Position numbers and translations under genes: made by a program. A model generated the notes under the pieces. It did not search any database and was not told where the DNA came from. It was given only the letters and a program-made list of their open reading frames with translations. This document shows positions 50,146-61,644 of a stretch of DNA of 64,000 nucleotides, in pieces (the stretch's first letter is position 1; each line of letters begins with the position of its first letter). This stretch comes from Phymatolithon calcareum. Lineage: Eukaryota; Rhodophyta; Florideophyceae; Hapalidiales. Location of the stretch: assembly GCA_977006965.1 (NCBI GenBank), contig OZ345369.1, positions 1,798,001 through 1,862,000 on the forward strand, written 5' to 3'.

Positions 50146-51289
50146 AAAAACTGAAGATAATTTCAAGCTGCGGGCATTACACTAGCAATCTTATCATAGC
50201 TGCACTCGTGCGTTGCACAATAATTGTTTGAGAAAATAGTAAACACAATTATTGTGGGTACTGTTTCCCCAAATACAGTACGGCAATCTACGTGGTCATT
50301 TTAACAAAAATATTATTTTCAAAAACAACAAAATTGTTTTTTAAAACACTTCGTAAAGACAAGATGTTTCTTGAAACTGCAAAATCGTTCTAAATAATTC
50401 AAAAAACACTATAGTGAACGTATACGTTCTTCAGAATTGAATTTTGAGGACCGTAGAGTTTTACAAATTTTGTAGAAACTTGAATATTGTTTGGATGCTC
50501 TTTACACTGTCATGCTATCCTTGCTTTCCTCTAATTTTCTATTGGACAATAAAAAACATATTATTAGCGCACGTGCGCTGGCGGCAATATCTCAAATCCT
50601 ATTTTATAGAAAAACTGGAAGCTTTCGAATTTATGATCCCGCCCCAACCTCCATCAAAAATACCCATTTTTTTGCCTCGTAGGACTGCTCCCAACAACCG
50701 CCTTTTTCGACCGCACCCGAAAGATAGTCGCACATCCGCAGCAATTTCCGCCGCCATATTGTGTCGTACCTTGCCGGCGCCTGCGTATCTCTTGACCGCG
50801 GGATATTCCCGCCGTCTCCACTGCCGCGTCGAGCGCGCCCGCGGTCTCTCTGTGTTCCGCGCTGTCGTCGTTGCGCCGGCTCTACTTCGCGTCCGCACCA
50901 GTGTCGTGTTAACGGGGCCAGTTTCGCCGATTTCGTTAGCGGCAACCAGTTTCCGACACCGAAACAAATAAGGTTGTCATACTCAACCAATAATTCGCGC
51001 GCGCGCCATCCGTGCAAGCAATCGTGAGGTTGACCACACGGGGAGTCGCGCGCCCACCGTGTTGTTGCTGGGGTCCGTCCGCCGTTTGTGCGGCTACCCG
51101 CCCAGCCCACCTCTCGGCGCTATTCACCGGTGAATCTGACTTCCGCACCGCTGGTGCTATGCGCCCACCTCGCGCCGAGCTTGCGCAAACATCACGCGCC
51201 GGCTTCTTCTCCAAGTTGTCTGCCGGCGCCACCCACGCTCCCGTCAGCCTCGCGATCGCATCCCACCTGCACTTTGGTGAGCCACACTG
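50146..51289. other. intergenic, upstream region of the Enhancer of polycomb gene
   Basis: The left part is very AT-rich. The right part (50650-51289) is GC-rich and open in several frames with Pro/Arg-rich translations, probably untranslated leader. AAATACAGTACGG is at 50272. Confidence 0.45.
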
Positions 51290-53272
51290 ATGTCCCGCCC
51301 TTCCTTTCGGCCGAGGCCGATTGATTTAACAAAACCTCTACCTATTATCAAATCATCAAAAGATCTGCGAAATGAGGATGATGTCGTGGTCAATCGTGCG
51401 CTTCCAGTCATCGCTACAGGCGTCGATCCTGCAGAAGAGGAAGAACGTCATTTAAAACAGGCGTTACTCGCCTCTGTTTATGGTGATACTACGAAATCCG
51501 CCGTGGATATTCCAATTCCTGTCACTCGCCCAGTGGAACCACCGAAAATGCCGATGCGAGACGGTCCATTTAAACGTCCTGCCGCTGCATATATTGTTTT
51601 CGATCGCTCCGACGATGACCTGGAACATGCTTGCATTGACTACGACGCAGATTTCGAAGATGACGCTTTTGTCAAAAAATTCAACTTGGACCATCCAATC
51701 CCTGAAAAATCAAAACTCACTCCGCTTACTCTCGACTTGCTCGAACGTGCCATGGACGTTTTGGAAAAAGCCCAAGGTCGTTCCGAGAATGATGACTCAA
51801 GTCTGGTGCCATACTCCTCAGTTCGCTCCCCCATAAACGAGGCAATGCCGACGTTTTCGGACCTTTGTCGCCGTCAGGTATTCGCCCACTGGGTGAAGCG
51901 ACGTGAGCGTCATCCGACATCTTTCCTCCGTTTCTACCAGAAGCAACCGGATCCATCCGACCACAACCCCGCCGTTGCCTTCCGTCCGCGGGATAAGGAC
52001 GCCGCAACCGCCGGTCGTCGCATGAACACATATGAAAACTTCCGTCGTGCCACAACACTACGCACAGAACTTGACTCCCTGCGCAAGATTCTGAAAACCG
52101 TCATCAACCGTGACCGCGTCAAACTCGAGATGCTCAGCGTTCGCGCTCTACAAACTCGTCTAGACATGCTCATGCAGGGCGGACCACGACTCGAGGTTGC
52201 GTCACGACGAGCGCTACACATGTCTCGTGAATCTGTCGTTCTGATCGGTAATCCGCCGCAGCAATCCGCTCTCCCAGCGCGCGACCTCACACTACCAGCA
52301 ACGGTGACAATCACTGAGCTGCCCATCGATGCATTTGGCGGTGATAAATTGTTGAAAAAGGGATCCCGTCGCAGCGGTTCTCGCACCCCGGCCGACAAGC
52401 GCGGCGCCAGTGGCGATATCGGCGGCACTTCAAACCGTCCCGGTGCACGAGGTGGTCTTGGTGCTCCGGGTGGCGTGGACAATTACGGGTTTGACGAACA
52501 TGGAAATCGTTTTCTTAAGCAAATGCGATATTTTGCTGGCGGTTTCATGAATTACGGTGTCTGCCCCTATGACCACCGCGTATTCGCAGCCGCGAGTGAA
52601 CGAAATACTGTGCGAGATCTTCCACGAGAACCGCAACCCGTGTTACTTCCCAGTTCTCAAGTCCCGTTTGCAACGCTGTCTGAACCTGTCGCGGAGCGAG
52701 TGGCGGCCGCACGTGCCGCGCTGCGCCGCCCGACAGGTGGCAAAACGGGACCTGGTGGTACCAAAGATCCTGCTGCCGCGGGCGAGTTGTCTCGTGAGCG
52801 AGCGGGAGATGTTCTGAGGCTCCATCGCGGAGGTGTGGCGAAACGGCGGAGACCGATGCGTGTGCGCGGTCGTGTTGGACGGGGCGGGCGGATTATTTTC
52901 GATCGCGTCGTTTATGAACGGGAGCGAGGTGTGAAGGCTGCCAGTTATCCGAGTTCGGTGGAAATGGGTGGCGTGTACACGGCAGGATTGCCACTTGAGG
53001 CTGCGGAACGTGTGCTGCGGTCGAAGAAATGTGGGGATTTAGGGGAGATTGCACTTTTGCAACCAAGGACGTTGGCGGAAAATGATGGAAATTGTAGCGA
53101 GGTTGAAGACGTGTTTACCAGACTTGTTACACCACTCAAACCGGTGACACATCTCAGTAAGGGGGTGGTGACGGCAAGTGGTGAAATTGATTATTGGCCG
53201 CATCGAAGGACGAGAAGTGCGGCGAAGAACGGAATGCTGCAGAGAGGTACGGGCACCTCTGTAAAGGCATGA
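51290..53272 (+). CDS. Enhancer of polycomb-like protein (EPL1/EPC), NuA4 subunit
   Basis: This is 660 residues. The N terminus SFRPRPIDLTKPLPI (residues 5-19), ATGVDPAEEEERHLKQAL (about 42-59) and a YDADFEDDAFVKKFN segment (about 121-135) match the EPcA domain of yeast Epl1 and animal EPC proteins, which scaffold the Esa1/Tip60 histone acetyltransferase. A second conserved block is at about 200-290: FRFYQKQPDPSDHNPAVAFRPR-like, here starting LRFYQKQP, followed by RTELDSLRKILKTVINRDRV. The rest is Arg/Gly- and Ala-rich. It is expected in the nucleus. No introns are seen. Confidence 0.87.
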   Translation: MSRPSFRPRPIDLTKPLPIIKSSKDLRNEDDVVVNRALPVIATGVDPAEEEERHLKQALLASVYGDTTKSAVDIPIPVTRPVEPPKMPMRDGPFKRPAAAYIVFDRSDDDLEHACIDYDADFEDDAFVKKFNLDHPIPEKSKLTPLTLDLLERAMDVLEKAQGRSENDDSSLVPYSSVRSPINEAMPTFSDLCRRQVFAHWVKRRERHPTSFLRFYQKQPDPSDHNPAVAFRPRDKDAATAGRRMNTYENFRRATTLRTELDSLRKILKTVINRDRVKLEMLSVRALQTRLDMLMQGGPRLEVASRRALHMSRESVVLIGNPPQQSALPARDLTLPATVTITELPIDAFGGDKLLKKGSRRSGSRTPADKRGASGDIGGTSNRPGARGGLGAPGGVDNYGFDEHGNRFLKQMRYFAGGFMNYGVCPYDHRVFAAASERNTVRDLPREPQPVLLPSSQVPFATLSEPVAERVAAARAALRRPTGGKTGPGGTKDPAAAGELSRERAGDVLRLHRGGVAKRRRPMRVRGRVGRGGRIIFDRVVYERERGVKAASYPSSVEMGGVYTAGLPLEAAERVLRSKKCGDLGEIALLQPRTLAENDGNCSEVEDVFTRLVTPLKPVTHLSKGVVTASGEIDYWPHRRTRSAAKNGMLQRGTGTSVKA

Positions 53273-54317
53273 CGGACGGACGGACGGACAGATGTGCAAG
53301 GCTTGAGTACAGTGCAGGACAGAGATGTGACAGACAGATTACAGCACATCGATATAGTGATGAAGTGGCCTGATTTTATTTGGGTGCTTCACAATGCTAT
53401 CAATCACTCATGTATAATACGTTGTACAGACATAAAATTTCTTATAGAAAATCAGTCACACAGGTTTCAAATTGGAGGGATTAGTTAACGTGCTTGTTGA
53501 GGCGTATCAAGAATGGATGTGGCGGAATTGCGGTAGGCGAATAGAGGTCTGGAGCATCTGTGCAACATAAGTTTGGTTAATTCAACCTACAGTATTTTTC
53601 CCATGCTGGCGTTGCCGGCCGGCGACTACATCGATCGATGTATCGCTTTCGACTAAATTTGGGAATGATTGAGTGCGGAGAAAGAATGACTTTCGGACAT
53701 TGCGGACGTCAGGCATGGGACAGGCTCCGTACTACAGTAAATGAAACATGTTATATTAACATATTAAGTATTATTGCGTCCATAGTCATGATACGCATTG
53801 CTACAGAGGCAGGCTGCGGCAGGCATCCTGCCCAGACCGTGCCTCGCCTCGAAACACACTAGACTAGACTAGACTATAAGCATCTGACAGACTTGCAAGA
53901 AAAATAATGACGTGGAAGTTGATTTCTTGGTCTTCAGAAAGTTGATTCAATTGTGGAAAACCCATCTAGACGATGGGAAGAGTTTTCAGTGTCCCGGTCG
54001 AAACTGGAATTCCAAATCCGCAACTACATACCAAATACTAGCATACCTACACGGCACGAATTGCTTCGGACACAAGTACCCATACGCGTTCCAAACCTCT
54101 ACTCCCTCTAGGCTAATGCTGCTAAGCCAGGGGTACTGTTGTCAAAGTCATTCGTTGTACCGTACTAGTAACAGCTGTATGCCCACACTTTTAAAAGAAT
54201 AATCGAAGTTTGAGCGTGGGGTGTAAGCAACTTCATGATGCAAATGGTGAGAACCTTTGATCCGTCCGCAACCGTCAACAACCATAAAGCACGTTCGATC
54301 CCAGCAACTTTGCAAGC
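53273..54317. other. intergenic, no supported gene
   Basis: GACG repeats follow the Enhancer of polycomb stop (53270-53290), and an ACTAG-type tandem (CTAGACTAGACTAGACTA) is at 53857-53876. Short ORFs have no motifs. The right end is the leader of the NDUFA9-like gene. Confidence 0.5.
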
Positions 54318-55247
54318 ATGACCGCCGCCACCGCCGGGCGCGTCGCGCTCTTAGGCGGCCGCGGCTTTCTCGGGCGCGCAATCACCCGAGCCCTACTGGC
54401 AACACCAAACGCCCCTTCAGTTCGCGTCGTCACGCGCGGCGGTCGCGGCATCACGCCGTCGAAGAATGGGCCAGAAACCGTAGTGGCAAACGTGTGCACT
54501 CCAGACGGGATGCGCGCAGCCGTTGCAGGTTGCACAGCGGTAGTGAATCTGATCGGCCTTCTCTACGAGACGCGTCCGTCGTCGACATTTGCACTCGCAC
54601 ACACAGGCGTAGCGCAGAACCTGGCCGCTGCCGCCGATGACAACATGCGCATCGTGCAGCTGTCGGCCATCGGCGCCGATGCAGCATCGCGCAGCGTATA
54701 CGCGCGCACAAAAGCAGCCGCAGAAAGAGCTCTGACGTCGACGCATGCGGTCGTGCTTCGTCCGTCCATTGTGTACGGGCCGCAGGACGCGTTTTTCAAC
54801 AGGTTTGCACAAATGGCACGCTTTTCACCGTTTCTTCCGCTTGTCGGTGGCGGCGACACACGCTATCAGCCCGTGCATGTCGACGATGTTGCTGCTGCTG
54901 TCGTGCGCGCGATTGACGGGGGTGGGGACGCGGTTCCGGATGGAGTTTATGAACTTGGCGGCGCGGATGTGCGCTCGTTTCGTGAGCTTATGGAGATGGT
55001 ATTGCGCGTTTCGGGTCGGAGACGTGCGCTTCTTAGTTTGCCGTACTCTGTGGCGGCGGCGCAAGGGGCGGTCTTTGAGGCTTTGCATGCAGTCTTCCCG
55101 TCCCTGCCGCCGATACTGACGCGCGATCAGGTGGAGTTGCTCAAAATTGACAATGTAGTACAGAGCGGTGCTATGGGGTTCGCGGAACTGGGGATTAGAC
55201 CGCGGGGATGCTCGGACAAGGACATTGCATACATTTCTGCAAGCTGA
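54318..55247 (+). CDS. NDUFA9-like NAD(P)-binding protein (complex I 39-kDa subunit type)
   Basis: This 309-residue atypical short-chain dehydrogenase has the nucleotide-binding motif GGRGFLG at 13-19, VVNLIGLLYE (about 75-84) and a YARTKAAAE segment in place of YxxxK. The stretch FFNRFAQMARFSPFLPLVGGGDTRYQPVHVDDVA is characteristic of the NDUFA9 family, a peripheral-arm subunit of mitochondrial complex I that binds NADPH. Members also occur in plastids and cyanobacteria. The N terminus is short with little presequence, so the targeting signal may be weak or start further upstream. No introns are seen. Confidence 0.85.
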   Translation: MTAATAGRVALLGGRGFLGRAITRALLATPNAPSVRVVTRGGRGITPSKNGPETVVANVCTPDGMRAAVAGCTAVVNLIGLLYETRPSSTFALAHTGVAQNLAAAADDNMRIVQLSAIGADAASRSVYARTKAAAERALTSTHAVVLRPSIVYGPQDAFFNRFAQMARFSPFLPLVGGGDTRYQPVHVDDVAAAVVRAIDGGGDAVPDGVYELGGADVRSFRELMEMVLRVSGRRRALLSLPYSVAAAQGAVFEALHAVFPSLPPILTRDQVELLKIDNVVQSGAMGFAELGIRPRGCSDKDIAYISAS

Positions 55248-55576
55248 TGCGCTTTTGTCACTGTCTTTGTATTGTATAAGTTTTGGAAGAGGGCTTTAAT
55301 TCAAATTATGTATACTGGTTGAGAGCTCGGCTCAATTGCTAACAAAATGTTCAACTTAAGAAACCTTGATAGCTCCAAGCTGTGTAAGACCGGTCCAGGC
55401 CTGCGACAGTCACCTACTGATACTGATGCCGTCGGCTTAGTGGCATCTTTGACATTAGCTCCCCGCCGCTCAACCTCTTTTATTGGACTGATTCTCTCCA
55501 TCACTGCTGTGCAGAAAAGAACTGAGATGTATTAATCTTTGACGTCAAGATTCGCCCATCCGCCGTCAACACGATC
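55248..55576. other. intergenic between convergent gene and pseudogene
   Basis: No ORF is supported. This is 3' sequence of the NDUFA9-like gene and the tail of the transporter pseudogene. Confidence 0.5.
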
Positions 55577-56893
55577 CTAATCGCCGTCTTCAGGGATAAC
55601 GACAAAATCAACGGCGACCGCAGCCCGCTAGCGCTACACAACCGCCAATGGCGAGCAGCAGCGAAAGTCTGCCACTAGCCGGATGCACAATAACACCTCC
55701 CAGCAAGCTATCAATTAACCCAGGGCCTGCGTGAGGTCAGTTGAACAAGCCGAAATACAGACCACGTTTCCGCGCAAGTGGTCCCCGAAGCGCAAGTCAC
55801 ACAAATGCCCACGGCATAGAAAAAACACAAGTGAGTGCTGGCGATGTCGCACAGGCAATGATCATCGCTCCCATAACACCTGGGTTAGTCAGGGTTGACA
55901 ATATTACACCGCCGAACGTTGCGAGCGACAGTCCCCACGAAAGGCGCGTTCCTATCTCACGTGCGAGAGCTGGCAGCAGTGGAGCCAGAAGTAAGCAAAG
56001 CATGGACGTGGCGAACATTTCTCTGTTTGCAATTATAATGCTTTCCGCGAAAGCCGAATGATCCGCTGAACCTGGTGCATCACAGCATTCCCACCCATTA
56101 CTTCTGCACCGACTCAATCGGCGTAGTACACGAAAATGGGAAGAAGGAGAGAAATGAGACTGACTGTACGAGGAATATCTACCGCATTTCTAGCGGAACT
56201 GCGCACAGAGCGGTCCACGTCTCTCGGGTTAGATCGACCAGCTCGGCGCGTACAGATCGCGATCGTAGTGTGGGACTATCTGTCGAATTCGGAACATGCT
56301 GGCTGACTAATACGACAGTTGCGAGTGCAAAGAGCAGAATGAAAATGACGGAGAGTGCGGCGATTCTGCGGATGTCGCCAAGCTGCCCAAGAGCGTACTC
56401 CAGCGATTTCCCCAATCTTGCAGCCAAATCGAAATGAAATTCCCCAGCTTAATCTGGAAGGGAGGCACGGTATCGAATAGCAAAGCACGTGTAGGCATTT
56501 GCAAAAAATTGAGGCTGGAGTCAAGTATCCAGAATGCCATCAGGGCTATTCTCAGCGCTGTCGGTGAGCCCCCGCCACCATTCGGGCTCACCGGATCACC
56601 AAAAAACTGGGCTATGTCGCCAGTAAAACTGAAGATGAGCAGTGAGATGGCAGAAACGATGGCCCCCCGAAAATAACGGGGCGACGGTAACCATAGTTGT
56701 TCCTGCCACGATCGCAGAAAATTCCGGAGATCGGCGGAACGACTCCTGAAACTGGCCCGGTCAGCCAGGCGAGGGACACAAACGTATCGGGAATCCCTAG
56801 GTTGCGGAAATGTGCAGTCGCGTGCCCAATTTGCACGGTCCAGGCGAGCTGATAGCCAGCAAAGGCGAGAGAGGGAAGCAATATCTGGAACAC
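55577..56893 (-). pseudogene. sucrose transporter-like (SUT) pseudogene
   Basis: On the minus strand, pieces in several frames match the intact transporter at 17915-19552 from end to end. They include LLPSLAFAGYQLAWTVQIGH (56870), SLAWLTGPVSG and a damaged RRRPF site (GYRRPV), IALMAFWILDSSLNFLQMP (56540), LAPLLPALAREIGTRLSWG (56000), MPWAFV then TGA then LALRGPLARKRGLYFGLFN then TGA (about 55800-55740), and LLGGVIVHPASGRLSLLLA (about 55680). At least three frameshifts and two stops are present. It is an old paralogue, not a fresh copy. Confidence 0.85.
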
Positions 56894-59322
56894 AGGCAGA
56901 ATGGCGAGCGACCGGACATTATGCCCTGCCTTGGGAGATCGGCAAAGTGATGACAGTGGTGATTAGAGCGGAACTGCATCTTCCGCGACATTTACATCCT
57001 CCGTGGCAATGTTCATTCTCATCCATCTCGGAGACCCCCGTAGTACAGGGTCTGGTTGTGCTTTTATGGTAGTACCTCCGGCCCCTGGCGTGGGCGAAAA
57101 AGGCAACGAACGAACACTTTGGATATCTCGCCCATATTATGATGAGGTTTCGCCTATGATGGCTGAGAAAAGCCGAAAAGAGGGGGAAAACGGAAAAACT
57201 CAATTGAGGTGAGACTGATCGCCATTGACAACTCGGAACGTGGATCTTGCTTGTGGGGTTTTTGGGTCAGTTCTGCGGGTCAGGGCGAGAGGCTGGCCTA
57301 ATAGATTCGTATTATAGCAACTAGCATATCAAAGGCAGAGTGAAGAGGTTGATTAGAGTGGCTGGTTCTGACGGCCGCATGAGACCAAAGTACAATGAAG
57401 GAGAGTGGTAGGGAGAGAAGTGATGACTTTAGACACAAAATCTGAAGGGAAGGGCTTTCCCAAAGCCCTTGGAAGCGAGGGCAACAAAATTAAGAGAGGC
57501 TAATTACCTCTGATTTGCAACGGTTGACAGAAACGGCTGTGAGTGTAAGAGCTCTCATAACGAATTGACTAAGAATAGTTTTTCAAGTAGATGTGTTGTA
57601 CCTCCATGTTGTCTTAAAGTGGAGAGAAGATGGTGAAGACAAGAGTCGAAGTGATGGGCGATTACTTCGGAGGCGATGAGAATCTAATGACGACCCTCTT
57701 TGCCAAGCTCTGACTTGGTATTTGCCCTTTCACACTACAGACAGTCGCTGACGTAGGGAATGAAGAACTACGTAAGGGAGCGAAGTGCACTCCAAGATGA
57801 GGAACGAAAGTAGACCGTGGCCTGTCTATAAAATTCTGCGATATGTCGCAAACGGAAGAAGCGTCTGTACGTAAGATCGGGGGCGTGTTCTGACGACACT
57901 CGGGAACGATACGTAGTGCACAATCACGGGACTGATTGTAGCACAGCGGTGCACCTACAGAAAGTGCACCACAGTGCTTCGGTAGGTACCTGCCATGCCA
58001 CGGGTGACAGCGGGACACTGATGAGGAATGGAGCATTACAAGAGATCTGGAAGTGATATTCTCAAAATGCTAGGTTGCGTTCCCTTGGATGACCCAGGGG
58101 AGTGTCACCTCGTAAATTAGAAAGTGTCAGTCCGCAGCTCGAGACACTTGAGTGATTGAGCCCGACTACTTGACAACGCATACTGTACATTGAGATGACA
58201 GAGCTGTGGAGATCGTCTTAGATGCAGTGAAGCAGTCTGATGTTGCTGATTCGGGCACTTCCACATACTGATTGATCGGCACAGATGGATGCAGAAAGGT
58301 CCCCCGGCACCATGTTTTCACAGCATGCGTGCTGCTCTCACGAGCATGGGTGCAGAAAGGGATTGAGAAACCTTGTGAGCAAGTCAGTCCAACCAACTGA
58401 CTTTCTCGATCTCTCTGATCTGCGAGCGGTGGTTTTTGAAAATGTGTTGGATGTCGGCTTGTATGTGAAAGTGTGGGTTTGAGGAACATACTGCATTTAA
58501 ATATATCGCGCGACAAAGTTTCATCAGCACAGCCACCATGGCTGTCCTGAAATGTTAGACTTGAACATCAGAAAGGCCACATCAAAACAACTGATTCGAT
58601 CCACATTTACTATTGAGCAGGGCATAAGCAAGGCGAAGACTCTTCGAGGAGTTGTGAATACGAGGCAATGAACTACTTGTTTAAGATGCCTCACACATAA
58701 ATCGACTCCGGGGATACTTTGGAGCCAGCGCAGAGGTTAGAACGATTAACTTTGTCAACGGATTTGAACTAAAAGACAAAATATGGAGTCTAATATTCAC
58801 TCGAGCCTTCCCTGGATGAGCAATTCTCAAGCAGATCTTGCATAGCAGTTATCTAAGACCTCCTTGAGAATTTCCCTAGTTACTAGGGTATGTCACGTGG
58901 AAGCCAGCGAGAAGTTGTTCCGTTAATCATGTCTGAGATTCGGGAGCTTTGAAAATATAGCCCACACGTCAAGATGTTCACAGAGTCAAGACATTTAGAA
59001 AGCATTTTGCCGTCTCCACCATGCTCATTCTAGTTTAGGTTTCGAAGATTCGTAAAGAAAATAAATAAGTCAACTACGGCGAGGACGAGCAGCCAGCCTA
59101 CCAGCCGAAATATTATTCAGGTTAAGAAAATAATGACATTTAGTTGAAGCTGTGTGGTTTTTTACAGCGTTTTCACTAAGATACCGTACCAACGACGTAC
59201 TCTTTTAGGTGATCCTCACAGTCAATAAAATAAAAATTTACAACTTTCTAGTAAGTTCTATGCTTGCAGAATCAATTTCGTCAAACCACACGAATAGCTT
59301 CAGCGGGCTAGGCTAACGCGCC
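56894..59322. other. 2.4 kb intergenic, no supported gene
   Basis: Short ORFs (57662-58036 and 58166-58516, minus) have no recognised motif. The right end is 3' sequence of the synthetase gene. Nothing structured was seen. Confidence 0.45.
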
Positions 59323-61476
59323 TTATCGTCGGTACATTGTTTCGATGTGCTCTTTCAGTTTGTCAGCCACGACCTGCTTCTTAATCTTCATTGTCTGAGT
59401 CATCATTCCATTTTCAACAGTGAACGGTCTCAGTAAAACTCTGAAATGTGCCACACGTTCATTCTTCACATAACTCTCTCTTGCTTCATTCCGCGACGTA
59501 ATTTCCTTCGACAGCGCAGTGTAAACGGAGGGATGTACACCAATTTCGTTCTCAATAGCCTCAATCTCTGCTCCATTTGCCGTCGGCTCCTCCAAAAGCG
59601 CGTGCGCACGCGCATGCAACCCGTCATCAATCACACCACTTGTATGCATTTCGTCCAATCGCGGTACAACAAGCGCGCCCAACGCGCGTTCGTCCTGTCC
59701 CACAAGCACAACTTGATCAATGAGCGGGCTACCAAGGATGGCGTCTTCAATCGGCGCAGGTTCGACGTTCTCCCCATTGGACAGAACGATAACATCTTTG
59801 CTTCTGCCCGTAATGACGACGTCGCCCGAGGGCGCGATATAGGCCAGATCACCGGTATCGAAAAAACCCGATTCATCAAATACCTTTTTTGTCGCTTCTT
59901 CATTCTTCAAATACTTTGAAAACACCTGCGGACCCCGCGCATGCAGCACGCCTTGTTCACCTTGTGGTAAATCCTTCCCCGTTTCCACGTCCACGATTTT
60001 CATCTGTGTCTCCGGCAATGGGAGCCCTGTGGAGCCGCGCACATTACGTTCACAGAATCGATTTGCAAGAACCGGTGACGTTTCCGTCAGACCATACCCG
60101 ACATATATTCCAATACCCGCACTTTCGAAAAAGTCTTCCAGATGGCTCGCCAAGGCACCCCCGCCGCATATGCAGATCCGTACTCTGCCGCCAGTAGCCG
60201 CCCGGATTTTACTCCACACCAATAAATTGGCAAGCATGAATAAAGGTGCAAGCAGGAGAACACGCACTGCGCTTACGATGCGAGCGAAAAATTCCACTAA
60301 AGGCGATGGTTCCTTGTTGATATGCGGCAAGGAGAGCCCTTGCATTCGGCGCTTGGAGACGATGAAGGAAAGGGTCATGGCGGAAAAGAAGGAGAATATG
60401 GCCTTACGCAACGCAGAGGCGGCTTTCAGTTTGACCATAATGGCGGAGTGCAGATTTTCAAACACGCGTGGTACGGCGATGAGAACATGAGGGCGATATT
60501 TGACAAGGTCATCGCGAAAACGACGTTTGTTAGAATAGACAACGGTCATACCCTTACTCATGCAGTAGTACGCGGCAGTTCGTTCGAAAATATGCCAGCA
60601 CGGTAAAATGCTGACAAAAGTTTCACCTGGAACCGGATCGACCCTTCCGATGGACACATTCTGCACTTGACTTAGTAAATTGGAATGCGTTAGCACAACA
60701 CCCTTCGGGTGTCCAGTTGTACCACTGGTGTACAGAATCGCGGCAGTATCAGTCCTACTGCCTCTGAGAACAACCTCCTCTGCCGTCGGTTGATCCCCCT
60801 CTTGTAGGAATTGAGCAAAGGACAGACAACGAACGCCGGGGATATCATTCGCATGATCTCCAAATAGAACGACGACGAATCGCAGCGCGGAGACGTCAAA
60901 CCCAGACGCGATAAGCCTATCAAGTACAGCAGCGTTCTCAACAAAGAGCGCACGTGCTTCAGAATGCTCATAAATATACTGCAATTCCGAAACAGGCGCC
61001 TCAATACCTCTCACTGCCGGAGCCGCACCAACTGACATGACCGCCTGGTCCGCGATAAGCCATCGATGACTATTCTCCGCGAAAATGGCCACAACATCCC
61101 CGCGTGAAATGCCCATCCGCTGCAGTGCTGCGGCGGCAGCGCGGATGCGTACATCGAGCTCTGCATACGTGAGTCGAGCACGAGAATCCTTCGAACGATG
61201 CTCGTCGACAATGGCGACAAGGTCGGGATGATCCACAGCGAGACGACGGAAGAGCGCCGGAATCGTTTCACATTGGCGCGCGACGTCGGCACATTGGCCG
61301 GACCGGCCACGTTGAATGGGGTAGGCAGTTGCCGCGACGGCCACGGGAGGGGTGACACGACGATTTGCCAACACGGGCGGACGGACCGGTCGGGTGGAGA
61401 CGGGAACGAAGGGAGTTCGCGAACGTGCCGCATTGCACGGCGCCAGGATTGGCGGACCGGCGAAAGCGGCTTGCAT
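59323..61476 (-). CDS. plastid-type long-chain acyl-ACP/acyl-CoA synthetase (AAE15/16-like)
   Basis: From the Met at 61476 (MQAAFAGPPILAPCNAARSR) this is 717 residues. The ORF continues 56 codons upstream, and either start gives a Ser/Arg/Pro-rich plastid transit peptide. It is an AMP-forming adenylate enzyme: P-loop YTSGTTGHPKG at about 249-259, YGLTETSPVLANR with the A5 motif, GFFDTGDLAYI (A7, AMP-ribose Asp) and the hinge GRSKDVIVLSNGENVEP (A8). The hinge sequence and the long insertion after RVFENLHSAI resemble chloroplast AAE15/AAE16 and cyanobacterial Aas, which reactivate free fatty acids with ACP. The catalytic Lys of A10 is likely in QTMKIKKQVV near the C terminus. No introns are seen. 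Confidence 0.88.
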   Translation of the reverse strand: MQAAFAGPPILAPCNAARSRTPFVPVSTRPVRPPVLANRRVTPPVAVAATAYPIQRGRSGQCADVARQCETIPALFRRLAVDHPDLVAIVDEHRSKDSRARLTYAELDVRIRAAAAALQRMGISRGDVVAIFAENSHRWLIADQAVMSVGAAPAVRGIEAPVSELQYIYEHSEARALFVENAAVLDRLIASGFDVSALRFVVVLFGDHANDIPGVRCLSFAQFLQEGDQPTAEEVVLRGSRTDTAAILYTSGTTGHPKGVVLTHSNLLSQVQNVSIGRVDPVPGETFVSILPCWHIFERTAAYYCMSKGMTVVYSNKRRFRDDLVKYRPHVLIAVPRVFENLHSAIMVKLKAASALRKAIFSFFSAMTLSFIVSKRRMQGLSLPHINKEPSPLVEFFARIVSAVRVLLLAPLFMLANLLVWSKIRAATGGRVRICICGGGALASHLEDFFESAGIGIYVGYGLTETSPVLANRFCERNVRGSTGLPLPETQMKIVDVETGKDLPQGEQGVLHARGPQVFSKYLKNEEATKKVFDESGFFDTGDLAYIAPSGDVVITGRSKDVIVLSNGENVEPAPIEDAILGSPLIDQVVLVGQDERALGALVVPRLDEMHTSGVIDDGLHARAHALLEEPTANGAEIEAIENEIGVHPSVYTALSKEITSRNEARESYVKNERVAHFRVLLRPFTVENGMMTQTMKIKKQVVADKLKEHIETMYRR

Positions 61477-61644
61477 CGTGCTTGGGAGACGAGCAGACGG
61501 TGGGATGTGTGGGATGGCCGTCGAGACTGTTCGTGCGTAGGAAGATGGAGGTGAAACGGTACTGTATGGATCAGTCGAGCTCAAGGCAATCTGCGAGATG
61601 GATCGGCGTCTGCCACATAAGAGATCTGGACACGTGGCCCCCAT

